This document shows positions 9,804 to 18,569 of a stretch of DNA of 48,704 nt, piece by piece. Each line of letters starts with the position of its first letter. Within the stretch, counting starts at the first letter, position 1. The notes below the pieces were generated by a model that saw nothing but the letters and a program-made list of their open reading frames with translations, searched no databases and was not told where the DNA came from. Both the position numbers and the translations under genes were made by a program. Source of the DNA: an uncultured SAR86 cluster bacterium (GTDB lineage Bacteria; Pseudomonadota; Gammaproteobacteria; Magnimaribacterales; AG-339-G14); assembly GCA_902629465.1 (NCBI GenBank), contig CACOQX010000006.1, forward strand, positions 1 to 48,704, given 5' to 3'.

Positions 9804-11624
9804 GTGCTCAGATTTCAGCTCTGGAAAATATTAATCATAGTGTTTGTCGTCACCATTGGCATTACTTATGCTTTACCTAATTTTTATCCGCCAAGTCCAG
9901 CAGTTCAAATCACTTTGGATAGTTCTTTGGGAAAAATATCTCCTAATATTGCAAAGCGAATTGAACAACTAGCAATAGACACAGAAATCAGTTTCTCCTC
10001 CAATCTTACTGAAGAGCTTGATGGTTACGACTCAATTTTATTTAAGGCAGAGAATTATCAAGATCAAGTTAAGCTAAAAGAATATTTAGAACAAAATTTA
10101 GAGAGAGAATTTATAATAGCTTTGAATTTAGCTCCAAATACACCTACCTGGTTGTCAGATATTCAAGCTTCGCCAATGAAATTAGGCTTAGATCTTAGGG
10201 GAGGAGTTCATTTTTTAATGGAAGTAGACTCCGAGTTACTCATTTCAACTCGCTTGGAATCCTATTTGGCTGATATCAAAAGAAAACTTCGAGAAGAGCG
10301 AATTGGAATTAGTCGTTCTGAAATTGCTGAAAACAGAATAATTTTCACCACAAGAACGGATGCTACAGATCAGTTAGACGACTATTTAGAAAGTAACATC
10401 GATCTTGAGTATAGAAAGCAAGGCAATAACCAATTTATTGTCGAGTACAACGAGCAAGGCCTTGATGATTTAATTGACTACGCTGTTTCCCAAAATTTAG
10501 TGACTCTAAGAAATAGAGTCAATGAGCTTGGAATCTCCGAGCCTGTTGTAGTTCGTCAGGGAAAAAATAGAATTTCTGTTCAACTGCCAGGTGTCCAAGA
10601 TACTGCTGAAGCTAAAAAAATCATTGGGAAAACTGCAAATTTAGAATTTCGTCTCGAGGCTGAATCAAATAGTTTGCTATCTAGAACTGATCAATTTGAT
10701 TTTTCTGGACAACGTGTGAGGTTATTGAAGCAGGTCATCATTACCGGTGACAAAGTAGCAGATGCCAGCGTTGGCTATGATGAAAGTGGGTTTCCACAAG
10801 TAAATATTTCTTTAGACGGCGAGGGCGGAACAAAAATGCATCGTTCAACCAGAAACAACGTAGGCAGAAAGATGGCAGTAATTTTTGTTGAACGCAAAAT
10901 CAAAACATCCAATACAAGCGATGAAATAGAAAGTTACTTTGATAAAAGAATCATCAGTTTAGCAACTATTCAATCCGCTCTTGCAAACCAATTTAGAATT
11001 ACCGGCTTAGATAGTCCAAATGCCGCTTCTGAATTGGCTTTGCTCTTGAGGGCAGGGGCATTAGCTGCACCAATGAATTTTGTTGAGGAAGGCACAGTTG
11101 GCCCATCTTTAGGGGCTGACAACATTCGCGTTGGGGTTCAATCTTTGGTACTAGGGCTGTCTTTAGTTCTGATTTTCATGATTTTTTACTACAAAGTTTT
11201 TGGTGTCATTGCCAATATTGCAGTCGCATTAAATATCGTTCTGATTAGCGCCATTATGTCAATTTTATCAGCAACCTTAACGCTGCCTGGCATTGCAGGA
11301 ATTGTTTTAACAATTGGAATGGCGGTTGATGCAAATGTCTTAATTTTCTCTAGAATCAAAGAAGAATTAAAAAATAGACTTAAACCTTTAGATGCAATAA
11401 ACGCAGGATATGATCGTGCATACATCACTATTGTAGATGCAAATTTAACTACTTTGATAGTTGCACTGATTCTTTATACGATTGGTACAGGACCCGTGCA
11501 AGGCTTTGCGATAACCTTATCGGTTGGAATTTTAACTTCGATGTTTACCGCTATCTTAGTTACAAGATTTTTAGTTTGGTTAATTTATCGAAATAGAAAA
11601 CATCTCGAAACGCTATGGATATAA
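9804..11624 (+). CDS. secD: Protein translocase subunit SecD
   Basis: LGLDLRGGVHFLMEVD; GTVGPSLGADNI; GMAVDANVLIFSRIKEE. Confidence 0.97.
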   Translation: MLRFQLWKILIIVFVVTIGITYALPNFYPPSPAVQITLDSSLGKISPNIAKRIEQLAIDTEISFSSNLTEELDGYDSILFKAENYQDQVKLKEYLEQNLEREFIIALNLAPNTPTWLSDIQASPMKLGLDLRGGVHFLMEVDSELLISTRLESYLADIKRKLREERIGISRSEIAENRIIFTTRTDATDQLDDYLESNIDLEYRKQGNNQFIVEYNEQGLDDLIDYAVSQNLVTLRNRVNELGISEPVVVRQGKNRISVQLPGVQDTAEAKKIIGKTANLEFRLEAESNSLLSRTDQFDFSGQRVRLLKQVIITGDKVADASVGYDESGFPQVNISLDGEGGTKMHRSTRNNVGRKMAVIFVERKIKTSNTSDEIESYFDKRIISLATIQSALANQFRITGLDSPNAASELALLLRAGALAAPMNFVEEGTVGPSLGADNIRVGVQSLVLGLSLVLIFMIFYYKVFGVIANIAVALNIVLISAIMSILSATLTLPGIAGIVLTIGMAVDANVLIFSRIKEELKNRLKPLDAINAGYDRAYITIVDANLTTLIVALILYTIGTGPVQGFAITLSVGILTSMFTAILVTRFLVWLIYRNRKHLETLWI

Positions 11625-11625
11625 A

Positions 11626-12525
11626 ATGCAAATAAATTTCATGCGACCAAGGAAGATAGCATCAACGTTATCAATTTTATTAGTTGTCCTTTCAGTTTTT
11701 TCTCTTTCTTTTAAAGGATTGAATGCTGGATTGGATTTTACCGGCGGCACTTTGATTGAGATCAAGTTGTCACAATCAACCAATTTAGAAGAAATTAGAG
11801 AAGTGCTTGGTTCTAGAATAGAAGATGATTTTCAGGTCTCTTATTTTGGTTCAGAGCAAGATGTTCTGATTAAGATTCCAGGTGGTTCAGAAAATAATTT
11901 ATCGGATGAGATAGTTACTGCATTAAAAAATTCATTTCAGTTCGATTTAAGACGAAAAGATTTTATTGGCCCTCAAATAGGAGAAGAGTTAAGAGATCAA
12001 GGAGGTCTGGGAATACTAGCAGCTATGTTGGTAATGATGGTCTACATCATGTTTAGATTTCAATTCAAGTTTGCCATCGGTGCTCTCTTAGCTTTGATTC
12101 ATGACGTTTTGATTGTGTTAGGCTTTTTTTCGATATTTTATATTGGTTTTAATTTGACAGTCTTAGCAGCCATTCTCGCTGTAATTGGTTACTCTTTGAA
12201 CGATACAATCGTAGTATCAGATAGAATAAGAGAGAATTATAGAAAAAAAAGAAAGTCAGATAACGTTGATGTGATCAATAGATCTCTAAATCAGATGTTG
12301 GGAAGAACCTTGATTACTTCTTTGACAACTTTACTAGTTTTATTCGCACTTCTTATTTTGGGCGGTGATTTCATTCAAAATTTTGCGATTGCTTTGATTT
12401 GCGGCGTCATTGTTGGTACTTATTCATCAATTTATGTTCTTTGTAATAATTTGATATTAATGAATTTAAATTTTGAAGATCTCGCTATTAAAAAGAGCGA
12501 AACTTATGATGATGGCATGCCTTAA
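11626..12525 (+). CDS. secF: Protein translocase subunit SecF
   Basis: GLDFTGGTLIEI; GYSLNDTIVVSDRIREN. Confidence 0.97.
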   Translation: MQINFMRPRKIASTLSILLVVLSVFSLSFKGLNAGLDFTGGTLIEIKLSQSTNLEEIREVLGSRIEDDFQVSYFGSEQDVLIKIPGGSENNLSDEIVTALKNSFQFDLRRKDFIGPQIGEELRDQGGLGILAAMLVMMVYIMFRFQFKFAIGALLALIHDVLIVLGFFSIFYIGFNLTVLAAILAVIGYSLNDTIVVSDRIRENYRKKRKSDNVDVINRSLNQMLGRTLITSLTTLLVLFALLILGGDFIQNFAIALICGVIVGTYSSIYVLCNNLILMNLNFEDLAIKKSETYDDGMP

Positions 12526-12550
12526 AAAAAGGGAGGTCCGAAGACCTCCC
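12524..12550 (-). terminator. Rho-independent terminator gggaggtc-ttcg-gacctccc-ttttttt (minus strand); may also act on secF
   Basis: Perfect 8-bp stem, C(UUCG)G tetraloop, 7-T tail on the minus strand; the plus-strand tail is only ttt. Confidence 0.9.
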
Positions 12551-12558
12551 TTTGGGTT

Positions 12559-12651
12559 CTAAGACATAAGTAAAATCAATACAGTTGAGATTAAAAACAA
12601 TCCAATTATTGCGTCGATTTTACCAAGCTTTTGATGTCTTGCTTTATACAT
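12559..12651 (-). CDS. 30-aa single-transmembrane peptide, MYKARHQKLGKIDAIIGLFLISTVLILLMS
   Basis: ATG overlaps the stop of the upstream 55-aa ORF (ATGTATAA); hydrophobic segment IIGLFLISTVLILLM; directly followed by the terminator. Below the ORF-track length cutoff. Confidence 0.6.
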   Translation of the reverse strand: MYKARHQKLGKIDAIIGLFLISTVLILLMS

Positions 12652-12811
12652 CTCTGACACCACGATACCATTTAGGATAAACAGTAGTAGATGTCTTTCT
12701 GTTTTCAGAATCTATTGCATCATGCCTTATTCCACGGTAAATGCCTGAAGAAATAACTTTTTGTTCCTTCGCAACATTTTGTGGAGTTTGTTTGATACCT
12801 CTGTAGTACAT
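12644..12811 (-). CDS. 55-aa YRG-motif small protein (DUF4278-like), MYYRGIKQTPQNVAKEQKVISSGIYRGIRHDAIDSENRKTSTTVYPKWYRGVRDV
   Basis: SD ggagg 8 nt upstream of ATG; three YRG motifs; preceded by a glutamine-riboswitch-like leader. Below the ORF-track length cutoff. Confidence 0.75.
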   Translation of the reverse strand: MYYRGIKQTPQNVAKEQKVISSGIYRGIRHDAIDSENRKTSTTVYPKWYRGVRDV

Positions 12812-12872
12812 CGGTTTGACCTCCAGTTTTCGTTTCGATTTCGTACATACGCTTCCCAGCGTACACCCTTCT

Positions 12873-13003
12873 CAACGCGTTCCTTCGGTAAAACTTTCGG
12901 TCTCTTTCCCCTTACGGGTACTTGCTTACCTATCTTTTCAGATAGAGGTTTTCAGGTTTTCCTACTTCCGTTCAATGCACTAAAAAAGGGCACTGAATGA
13001 ACG
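12873..13003 (-). ncRNA. Glutamine riboswitch candidate (glnA / Downstream-peptide RNA class)
   Basis: Minus strand: CGTTCA...GAACGGAAGTAGG...ACCGAAGGAACGCG; P1 cguuc/ggaacg; P3 ggaaaac/guuuu(a)cc; precedes a small-peptide ORF. Confidence 0.78.
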
Positions 13004-13013
13004 ATTTAAGTGC

Positions 13014-13043
13014 ATTTTATCAAAAAAAGCAGAAGTTTGTAAA
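13014..13043 (-). promoter_or_regulatory. Sigma70-like promoter for the riboswitch transcript
   Basis: Minus strand TTTACA-N18-TAAAAT; predicted TSS about 13007, a few nt before the aptamer 5' end. Confidence 0.6.
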
Positions 13044-13047
13044 TATT

Positions 13048-13839
13048 CTAGATAAAAGATTTTTCAATTTCTTTATTGATTGCTTTCACACATGACATGT
13101 TACCGGCAACTATACTATGCGACGAGAAGACGTTCTCATCTCCGTTGAAATCATTTACAAAGCCTCCAGCTTCCATAACTAATAACGCGCCAGCAGCAAA
13201 GTCCCAAGCTTTCATGCCATATCCTAAAAATGCATCAAGCTTCCCAGAAGCAACAAAAGCCAAATCTAGCGCTGTTGATCCAGTTCTCCTTAGCGTTAAA
13301 GAATTTGAATAAAGATTTCTTATTAAAGTAAGTTGATCAAATTTTGGTTCAAGATTAGGTCCGCCATGAAAAGAATTACATATTAAAGAATTTTTTAAAC
13401 CCTTAATTTCAGAAACTCTAATACGAGTTTTATTAAGAAAAGCTCCTTTTCCTTTCGAGGCATAATATTCATCATCTCTAGAAAGATCATAAATTAATCC
13501 ATGCTCTATTGAGTCCTTATAAAAACACGCAATAGAAATTGAGTAAAAGGGAAAATTATGGATAAAATTTGTGGTTCCATCCAAAGGGTCTATAACCCAA
13601 TGATAATCCGCATTCTTATTACCTCGACGACCAGATTCCTCACCTTCAAATGAATGGTCAGGAAAGGAGGTCTTCAGAGTATCAATGATTATATTTTCTG
13701 CAATAGTATCTACTTGAGTCACAAAATCAGTAGGTCCTTTCTCAAAAACATTTATCTTGTCCCTGCGTCGAGAAAATTTATGTATCTCCTTTGCTGCTAG
13801 TCTAGCGGCATTGATCGCAATAGTAACTTTTGGTTCCAT
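13048..13839 (-). CDS. suhB: Inositol monophosphatase family protein (SuhB)
   Basis: GEESG, WVIDPLDGTTNFIHNFPFYSISI, AWDFAAGALLVMEAGG. Confidence 0.94.
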   Translation of the reverse strand: MEPKVTIAINAARLAAKEIHKFSRRRDKINVFEKGPTDFVTQVDTIAENIIIDTLKTSFPDHSFEGEESGRRGNKNADYHWVIDPLDGTTNFIHNFPFYSISIACFYKDSIEHGLIYDLSRDDEYYASKGKGAFLNKTRIRVSEIKGLKNSLICNSFHGGPNLEPKFDQLTLIRNLYSNSLTLRRTGSTALDLAFVASGKLDAFLGYGMKAWDFAAGALLVMEAGGFVNDFNGDENVFSSHSIVAGNMSCVKAINKEIEKSFI

Positions 13840-13874
13840 GGTTTTTTTTAAGGAAAGAATTGTAAACTATAAAG

Positions 13875-14618
13875 GTGTCTGATTCTTCACTTAAAAATAA
13901 ATTTGATTTCATTTTGGTTGAACCCTCTCATCCTGGAAACATTGGAGCTGCTGCAAGAGCAATCAAAAACATGGGGTTCACAAATCTTTCTTTGATCAAT
14001 CCAAAGGATTTTCCAAATGACGATGCCTTTTATAGGGCCAAAGGTGCAAAAGACATTTTAGAAAATGTAAAAATCTATGAAGATTTATCCAATGCTTTGA
14101 AGGATTCAACTTTGATATTTGGAACAAGTGCAAGAACCAGAACTATTCCTTGGCCAACGAAGATTTCATCTGAATTGAGTATTGTTTTAAAGAAAGCTTT
14201 GGAGAGCAGCAATGCAAAAGTTTGTCTTGTTTTTGGAAGAGAAATCAGCGGTCTGAGTAATGAAGAGCTACAAATGTGTGATTATCATATCAAGATTCCA
14301 ACTGATGAGGATTTCTCATCTATAAATTTGTCTCATGCAGTTCAAATTATTTCTTATGTGTTGAAGATGGAAATAGATAGCATCGATTTGCCACCAGAGA
14401 TGGAAAACGAATCTCCAACGTTTCAAGAAAATGAATACTTAATAGACCATTTCGATGAAGTCATGAAAAAAATGGATTTTTACGATCAAGAAAATCCTAA
14501 GCAAGTAAAAACAAGAATGCGAAGACTTATTAAACGGCTTCAACCTGATAAATTAGAAACGGGGATCCTTAGAGGATTTTTAGCTAAAATCGAACAAATA
14601 CTTAACAAAAAAAATTAG
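13875..14618 (+). CDS. trmJ: tRNA (cytidine/uridine-2'-O-)-methyltransferase TrmJ
   Basis: SPOUT motifs: LVEPSHPGNIGAAARAIKNMGF, LVFGREISGLSNEELQMCD, INLSHAVQIISY. Confidence 0.93.
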   Translation: MSDSSLKNKFDFILVEPSHPGNIGAAARAIKNMGFTNLSLINPKDFPNDDAFYRAKGAKDILENVKIYEDLSNALKDSTLIFGTSARTRTIPWPTKISSELSIVLKKALESSNAKVCLVFGREISGLSNEELQMCDYHIKIPTDEDFSSINLSHAVQIISYVLKMEIDSIDLPPEMENESPTFQENEYLIDHFDEVMKKMDFYDQENPKQVKTRMRRLIKRLQPDKLETGILRGFLAKIEQILNKKN

Positions 14619-14643
14619 TCTGATAAAATCATCCACTTTCTGT

Positions 14644-14718
14644 GTCCCCTTCGTCTAGCGGTTAGGACACCGGGTTTTCATCTCGGCAACAGGGGTTCGA
14701 TCCCCCTAGGGGACGCCA
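14644..14718 (+). tRNA. tRNA-Glu (TTC), CCA encoded
   Basis: gtcccct...aggggac acceptor stem, ccggg-ttTTCat-ctcgg anticodon arm, ggggttcgatcccc T-arm. Confidence 0.96.
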
Positions 14719-14897
14719 AGAATTTTCTCTTGGCAAAAACATCTGCATTGCTTTTTATTGGTGCAAATGGTTTATCTAAATATCTCTTTTTGAAAAGTTT
14801 TAGTGCAAAACACCATATTTTTGTTCTTTTAACTTCTAATTTAGCTTGTTTACAACGCTCTATAATTTCATAGATTAATCTTTAATTAGGTGAAGAT

Positions 14898-15254
14898 ATG
14901 AAACTTTTAACAATAGTCGTTAAGCCGTCCAGATCCGATGGGGTAAGGCGTGCTTTATCAACCATTGGTACAGGTGGAGCTACAATCATTTCTGCTCAAG
15001 GTTTTGGAACCCAAAAAGGACATTCTGAAACTTATCGTGGTGCTAGTTATGAAGTAGATACAAAACCTAAAACGATGTTTCAAGTAGCTTGTAAAGACGA
15101 TGACGTCGAAAACATCATCCGAGCCGTGCGAGAAGTTGCAAATACCGGTGAGATAGGTGATGGCAAGATTTTTGTAACAGAACTTAACGATGTCGTTCGC
15201 ATCAGAACAGGTGAAACTGGTGAGGACGCTATAAAGGAGAATAGCAATGAGTGA
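14898..15254 (+). CDS. P-II family nitrogen regulatory protein
   Basis: PII fold with T-loop GFGTQKGHSETYRGASYEVDTKPKTMF and GEIGDGKIFV; upstream of amtB. Confidence 0.94.
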   Translation: MKLLTIVVKPSRSDGVRRALSTIGTGGATIISAQGFGTQKGHSETYRGASYEVDTKPKTMFQVACKDDDVENIIRAVREVANTGEIGDGKIFVTELNDVVRIRTGETGEDAIKENSNE

Positions 15255-16473
15255 ATTAGAGTATGCTTTGAATACTTTTTATTTATTAATCTCTGGAGCC
15301 TTCGTAATGTGGATGGCTGCAGGATTTACCATGTTAGAAGCCGGTTTAGTTAGATCTAAAAATGTATCAGAAATTGTTACAAAAAACTTAGGTCTTTACT
15401 CTATCGCATGTGTCATGTACCTAGTATGTGGTTTCTTTTTAATGTACCCAGGTGATAGCGTGTACAACGCATACTTCCCAATGATAGGAAGTACTTGGGG
15501 TATTTCTTTAGGAGGCTTAACTTTCAATACCGATTTGGGTTATTCAGATGCTGCTGACTTTTTCTTTCAGGTAGTTTTCGTTGCGACAGCAATGTCAATT
15601 ATTTCTGGAGCAGTTGCAGAGAGAATGAAGTTAATTCCGTTTTTCTTATTCGCCATAGTTTTAACGGGCTTTATCTACCCAGTTCAAGGTTACTGGAAAT
15701 GGGGTGGCGGTTGGTTAGACGCTATTGGTTATTCTGATTTCGCAGGATCGGGTGTTGTTCACTTATGCGGTGCAGCTGCTGCTCTTGCTGCGGTAATTAT
15801 TCTTGGCCCAAGAACTGGAAAATACGGTTCCGATGGATCCGTTAAAGTTATGAGAGGTTCAAATATTCCAATCGCAGCCTTAGGTGCACTAATCCTTTGG
15901 TTAGGTTGGTTTGGTTTCAATGGTGGTTCTCAATTAGCTGTCAACGACGCTGCAAATGCAAATGCTGTTGCTCAAGTCTTTTTAAACACAAATGCTGCTG
16001 CTGCAGGCGGTGTAATAGGCGCATTGCTAATAGCAAAAGTTTTAACTGGTAAGGCTGATGTAACAATGGCCATTAACGGCGCCATTGCGGGTTTGGTTGC
16101 CATTACAGCAGCACCAGACACTCCTTCAGGCGGATTAGCTACAATCATCGGGTTTATCGGTGGAATAATCGTCTACCTCTCAGTAGTCTTCTTAGACACA
16201 GTTCTTAAAATAGACGACCCTGTAGGTGCAATTTCTGCTCACGGTACAGTTGGTATTTGGGGAATCATGGCGACACCTCTATCCGGTGCTGGAGCATTTG
16301 GTACTCAAGCAATTGGAGCTATTTCGATTTTCCTTTGGGCTTTCATCTGTACTGCAGGCACTTTACTAGTGCTAAATGCAATTGTAGGCATAAGACCTTC
16401 AGAGGAAGAAGAAACTTCAGGACTAGACGCTTCAGAAATTGGAGTGGAGGCTTATCCTGAATTTGCAGATTAA
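15247..16473 (+). CDS. amtB: Ammonium transporter
   Basis: AGFTMLEAGLVRSKN; GSGVVHLCGAAAALAA; LGWFGFNGGS; GAISAHGTVGIWG. Confidence 0.96.
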   Translation: MSELEYALNTFYLLISGAFVMWMAAGFTMLEAGLVRSKNVSEIVTKNLGLYSIACVMYLVCGFFLMYPGDSVYNAYFPMIGSTWGISLGGLTFNTDLGYSDAADFFFQVVFVATAMSIISGAVAERMKLIPFFLFAIVLTGFIYPVQGYWKWGGGWLDAIGYSDFAGSGVVHLCGAAAALAAVIILGPRTGKYGSDGSVKVMRGSNIPIAALGALILWLGWFGFNGGSQLAVNDAANANAVAQVFLNTNAAAAGGVIGALLIAKVLTGKADVTMAINGAIAGLVAITAAPDTPSGGLATIIGFIGGIIVYLSVVFLDTVLKIDDPVGAISAHGTVGIWGIMATPLSGAGAFGTQAIGAISIFLWAFICTAGTLLVLNAIVGIRPSEEEETSGLDASEIGVEAYPEFAD

Positions 16474-16492
16474 TTAATTATCCTCCCTCTAA

Positions 16493-16523
16493 AAGCAGGT
16501 AAGGAAACTTACCTGCTTTTTTT
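16493..16523 (+). terminator. Rho-independent terminator agcaggtaag-gaaa-cttacctgct-ttttt
   Basis: Perfect inverted repeat plus T tract after amtB. Confidence 0.92.
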
Positions 16524-16535
16524 ATATAATCTCTC

Positions 16536-18542
16536 ATGCCTTTCGTTTTCTATTTATTGGTATTTTTTTCTAGTTTTTCCTTTCTTACAGAAACGAACGA
16601 AGAATTAACTGTCTCTACCATTCAGAATTGGAATTTCAAGCCTTCCTCAGAAACAATCTCCTCTGACGAAATTAGATTTTTAAATGTCACTCACAATAAA
16701 GAGCTTTTCAATGCATCTGCAGGTAGCTGGATTAGTAGAGGATCTGGTCAAGAAAGTTTAATTTCTTTGAGATCTCCAGTATTAACCGGCTCAGGAGCGT
16801 GCGGTTCTTTCTTGATCTTGGAGGATGGTTTGCCAATCAGACCGGCTGGATTTTGCAATGTTAATAATTTATTTGAAGTTTCTACAAATTTAGCTTTTAA
16901 GGTTGAAATTTTAAAAGGTCCATCTAGTGCTAGATTTGGGGGAAATGCTTTGCATGGGGCAATCAATTTTCAATCTCTCAAAGTTGATGCAGATAAATTT
17001 CTAAAGACAGAAGTAAATGATGATGAGTCTTTCAAAGCCTCTTTTCAATATCATGAAACAACCGACTGGTCCTTGGGAGTTGCTTTGGATAGAGATCGAG
17101 GATTTAGAGATTCTAGTGGCTTTGACCAACAAAAATTGGCTTTTAAATCAAAAAATAACACTAAGAATTGGCAAGCTACAACACATTTAAACCTTACCAA
17201 CATCAATCAAGAAACGGCAGGCTATATCAGCTCTTATAAATCAGATTTAAGATTAACGAACGCAAATCCAGAAGCATATCGTGATGCCAAGTCACTCCGC
17301 TTAAATACCCTTTTAACTCAAATAAAAGATAATTTCGAATTTCAATTAAGACCCTACCTAAGGTATAGCAAGATGGATTTCATCCAGCACTATTTACCGG
17401 GCAAGCCTGTAGAAAAAAATAGCCAAACCAGTTCCGGTTTGAATTTTTTAATGGACGTGAAAAGCTTTCTTGATCACAAACTTTCTTTTGGAATTAATTT
17501 TGAAATGGCTGGAGTTCAATTAGAAGAATTTCAAAAGAATAAACTAACAACCAGCTCAGCTTTTAATAATGCGGTAAGACCTCAAGGCCTGCATTACGAC
17601 TTTGAAGTCGACACAAATTTAATTGCTATGTTTTTATCTCATGAATTCACAATTGATAACGATTTTAAAATATTTTCTAATGTAAGAACTGAAAAACTCA
17701 ACTACGATTACGATAATCTCATGCTTGACGGCAGAACCAAAGCCGATGGTTCGGCATGCGGATTTGGCGGATGCTATTACTCAAGACCTGCCGATACTGA
17801 CATTTCGTTTTCCGATAATTCGTTTAGGTTTGGCTTTTCTAAGAAAGTAATGACAAACGAATTCTTTTTGCAGTACAGCAAAGGTTTTAGACCGCCTCAA
17901 ATAAATGAGCTATTTAGACTACAAAAAGCACAAACTTTGGCAGATTTAAGTTCTGAAAAAATAGATTCCCTAGAATTTGGAATTCTTTCAAATGGAGATA
18001 ATTTTTTAAACAAATTTGTTCTATTTTCTTCCAATAAAAATAATTATATCTTTAAAGATAATGATGCATCATCCGTAACTGGAGGAAAGTCAAAGCACCA
18101 AGGTATTGAAATTTCCGGGTCTGTGGATGTAACTCCTATGCTCATGATTAAATATGCTTGGAGTTTCGCTGAACATGTTTATGATTATTCTTTTTCATCC
18201 ATTGGGGTTTATGAGGGTAACTTAATTGATACGGCACCTAGAGTGCAAGGCAGTATATTTTTAAACATCTTTCCGCTTGATAAGCTGACCCTTCAAATCG
18301 AAGAAGAATACTTAGGTAAATACTTTACCGATCCTGCAAACCAATATAGCTATCCCGGACATTATTTGACCAACTTTAGAGGTTTTTACAATTTGACTTC
18401 AAAGCTTGATATCAACTTTAGTATTCTCAACGTATTCAATAAGCGCTATGCCGAACGTGCTGATTACTCCTCTTTTTCTGGACAAAGATATTTTCCAGGT
18501 CTTCCGTTACAATGGCGATTCGGATTTAGTTATTCTTTTTAA
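16536..18542 (+). CDS. TonB-dependent outer-membrane receptor
   Basis: Plug domain (FLILEDGLPIRPAGFCNVNN...VEILKGPSSARFGGNALHGAINF) and C-terminal barrel ending FGFSYSF. Confidence 0.9.
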   Translation: MPFVFYLLVFFSSFSFLTETNEELTVSTIQNWNFKPSSETISSDEIRFLNVTHNKELFNASAGSWISRGSGQESLISLRSPVLTGSGACGSFLILEDGLPIRPAGFCNVNNLFEVSTNLAFKVEILKGPSSARFGGNALHGAINFQSLKVDADKFLKTEVNDDESFKASFQYHETTDWSLGVALDRDRGFRDSSGFDQQKLAFKSKNNTKNWQATTHLNLTNINQETAGYISSYKSDLRLTNANPEAYRDAKSLRLNTLLTQIKDNFEFQLRPYLRYSKMDFIQHYLPGKPVEKNSQTSSGLNFLMDVKSFLDHKLSFGINFEMAGVQLEEFQKNKLTTSSAFNNAVRPQGLHYDFEVDTNLIAMFLSHEFTIDNDFKIFSNVRTEKLNYDYDNLMLDGRTKADGSACGFGGCYYSRPADTDISFSDNSFRFGFSKKVMTNEFFLQYSKGFRPPQINELFRLQKAQTLADLSSEKIDSLEFGILSNGDNFLNKFVLFSSNKNNYIFKDNDASSVTGGKSKHQGIEISGSVDVTPMLMIKYAWSFAEHVYDYSFSSIGVYEGNLIDTAPRVQGSIFLNIFPLDKLTLQIEEEYLGKYFTDPANQYSYPGHYLTNFRGFYNLTSKLDINFSILNVFNKRYAERADYSSFSGQRYFPGLPLQWRFGFSYSF

Positions 18543-18569
18543 ATAACTCATATCCAACACTTTTTTAGC

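Noticed and set aside
12761-13000. Plus-strand 79-aa ORF in the track
   Set aside because: Antisense to the conserved riboswitch-like leader; no SD or family similarity; explained by the structured RNA on the minus strand.
14719-14897. Possible sigma54/NtrC sites upstream of the PII gene (tggcaaaaacatctgca; gtgcaaaacaccat)
   Set aside because: Spacing and core bases do not fit TGGCAC-N5-TTGC or the NtrC palindrome TGCACC-N5-GGTGCA well enough.
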